This document shows positions 6,532-7,505 of a stretch of DNA of 7,505 nt, piece by piece; the stretch's first letter is position 1; each line of letters begins with the position of its first letter. The DNA is taken from positions 1 through 7,505 of the forward strand of contig CAJQMX010000030.1 in assembly GCA_905479515.1 (NCBI GenBank), read 5' to 3'. The notes under the pieces are model-generated. The model ran no database searches. It was not told the DNA's origin and worked only from the letters and a program-made list of their open reading frames with translations. The DNA comes from an uncultured Parasphingopyxis sp. (GTDB lineage: Bacteria > Pseudomonadota > Alphaproteobacteria > Sphingomonadales > Sphingomonadaceae). Position numbers and translations under genes: made by a program.

Positions 6532-7275
6532 ATGATGAACGAACCGGAATCAGGAGCCTGTCTCGTTATCGGCGCTGGCGCAGACACGGGCGGCGCGATT
6601 GCGCGTGCCTTTGCGCAAGAAGGCTATCAGGCGTGTCTGGCCCGGCGGCCCCGCAATACAGATGCTCTCGAAGCATTGGCAAAAAGCATAAGAGCGGAGG
6701 GCCATGTCGCCCATGCGACCCCGGTCGATGCGCGCGACGAGGAGGCGATGATCGCGCTTGTTGAGCGCATCGAGAGGGAGATCGCACCGATCGAAGTGGC
6801 GGTCTTCAACATAGGTGCCAATGTGAATTTCCCGATCGCGGAGACGACGGCGCGCGTCTTTCGCAAGGTCTGGGAGATGGCGGCATTTTCGGGATTCCTG
6901 ATGGGCCGGGAGGTTGCCAGGCGGATGGAGGCGAGGGGCCGGGGCACAATCCTGTTTACCGGGGCAACAGCCAGCCTGCGCGGCGGATCGGGCTATGCGG
7001 CCTTTGCGGGTGCGAAATTTGCGCTGAGAGCGCTCGCCCAGTCCATGGCGCGCGAGCTTGGACCGAAGAATATTCACGTCGCCCATGTCGTGATTGATGG
7101 GGCCATAGATTCCAATTTCATTCGGGAAAACCTGCCGGATGTGGATGCGAAGCGGGACGAGGATGCGATCCTCTCACCCGATGCCATCGCCGCCAACTAT
7201 GTCATGCTCCATAATCAGCCGCGCAGCGCCTGGACGCATGAGTTGGATCTGCGTCCCTGGAAGGAAAGCTGGTAA
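6532..7275 (+). CDS. SDR-family oxidoreductase with atypical active site
   Basis: A 247-residue Rossmann-fold protein of the short-chain dehydrogenase/reductase superfamily. The cofactor loop is [13 protein letters not shown] (12-24) instead of the usual TGxxxGIG. ARRP (37-40) after the second strand suggests NADP(H). NIGA (93-96) occupies the place of NNAG. The active-site stretch is [24 protein letters not shown] (145-168): Lys162 is present, but the residue four before it is Phe158, not Tyr, and position 145 (13 before) is Ala, not Ser. Tyr155 and Ser148 lie nearby, but not in classical register. The helix after it ([22 protein letters not shown]) is typical. It may have shifted catalytic residues or a non-redox role. 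Two adjacent ATGs (6532, 6535) offer starts; neither has a Shine-Dalgarno, and no in-frame start lies upstream before a stop. It is followed one base later by the isomerase gene. Confidence 0.88.
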   Translation: MMNEPESGACLVIGAGADTGGAIARAFAQEGYQACLARRPRNTDALEALAKSIRAEGHVAHATPVDARDEEAMIALVERIEREIAPIEVAVFNIGANVNFPIAETTARVFRKVWEMAAFSGFLMGREVARRMEARGRGTILFTGATASLRGGSGYAAFAGAKFALRALAQSMARELGPKNIHVAHVVIDGAIDSNFIRENLPDVDAKRDEDAILSPDAIAANYVMLHNQPRSAWTHELDLRPWKESW

Positions 7276-7276
7276 C

Positions 7277-7505
7277 ATGACCAAAAGCGTCGATTTCATT
7301 TTCGATTTTGCGAGTCCCAACGCCTATCTGGTGCATCGGGTTCTGCCGGGGATTGCGAACCGCACCGGCGCGACGTTCAACTACATTCCCTGTCTTTTGG
7401 GAGGCATATTCAAAGCGACCGGCAATCAGGCACCGATGATCGCCTTTGCCCCGATCCCGAACAAGCTGGCCTATGAGCAATTGGAGTTTGGGCGGTTTAT
7501 CGCCA
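7277..7505 (+). CDS. 2-hydroxychromene-2-carboxylate isomerase-like protein (DsbA/GST-kappa fold), 5' part
   Basis: The first 76 residues are visible; the gene runs past the right edge. The opening VDFIFDFASPNAYLVHRVLP (5-24) is the hallmark of the NahD/GST-kappa branch of the thioredoxin superfamily. Ser13 stands where these enzymes hold the glutathione-activating Ser. The following YIPCLLGGIFKATGNQAP (36-53) is equally characteristic. In NahD the reaction is the glutathione-dependent isomerisation of 2-hydroxychromene-2-carboxylate in naphthalene degradation, but many homologues lie outside such pathways and their substrates are unknown. A ribosome binding site (GGAAAG, 7263-7268) lies eight bases upstream, inside the end of the SDR gene. 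The one-base gap to the SDR stop points to one transcript and a shared role, perhaps detoxifying or degrading an electrophilic compound. Confidence 0.9.
   Translation, partial: MTKSVDFIFDFASPNAYLVHRVLPGIANRTGATFNYIPCLLGGIFKATGNQAPMIAFAPIPNKLAYEQLEFGRFIA

Noticed and set aside
6528..6536. TGCTATGAT, an extended -10-like element
   Set aside because: It overlaps the only usable SDR start codon, and the cofactor-binding loop follows at once. A promoter here could not make the full protein.
1..7505. Evidence for a mobile element, CRISPR array, tRNA or other RNA gene
   Set aside because: No transposase or integrase sequence, no regular repeats with spacers, no tRNA cloverleaf-like segment and no terminal inverted repeats were seen. 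The inserted AraC/HEXXH pair has no flanking repeats that I can detect.

Overview
The window reads like a stretch of alphaproteobacterial chromosome, most likely from the order Sphingomonadales. That placement is inferred from the GC-rich coding style, the TonB-dependent receptor, and the general look of IF-3 and threonyl-tRNA synthetase; it was not tested by a search. Coding density is high. No tRNA, rRNA, CRISPR array or insertion sequence is visible.

Layout: at the left edge, the 5' part of a TonB-dependent outer-membrane receptor gene runs leftward out of the window. Across a 206-base AT-rich gap, a small VOC-fold (glyoxalase-like) gene runs rightward. It converges on a block of five minus-strand genes. 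In transcription order these are thrS (threonyl-tRNA synthetase), an AraC-type regulator starting one base after the thrS stop, an exported protein with an HEXXH zinc-protease motif, infC (translation initiation factor IF-3), and a ten-helix EamA/DMT exporter. Divergent from thrS on the plus strand, an SDR-family oxidoreductase is followed one base later by a 2-hydroxychromene-2-carboxylate isomerase-like gene, which is cut by the right edge.

How the genes fit together: thrS and infC are translation genes that sit side by side in many bacteria. Here they are separated by a two-gene cassette, the AraC regulator and the putative exported metallopeptidase, which may ride on thrS transcription. 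The SDR and isomerase look like a small detoxification or catabolic operon using NADP(H) and glutathione. No complete new multi-gene system can be demonstrated.

The points most worth a second look are: the infC start region, with two Shine-Dalgarno sequences, a run of in-frame AUA/AUC/AUU codons, and an AUG 20 bases from the nearest Shine-Dalgarno; a perfect 11-bp hairpin ending on the base before the DMT exporter's ATG; the HEXXH exported protein; and the SDR, which appears to lack the classical catalytic Tyr and Ser.
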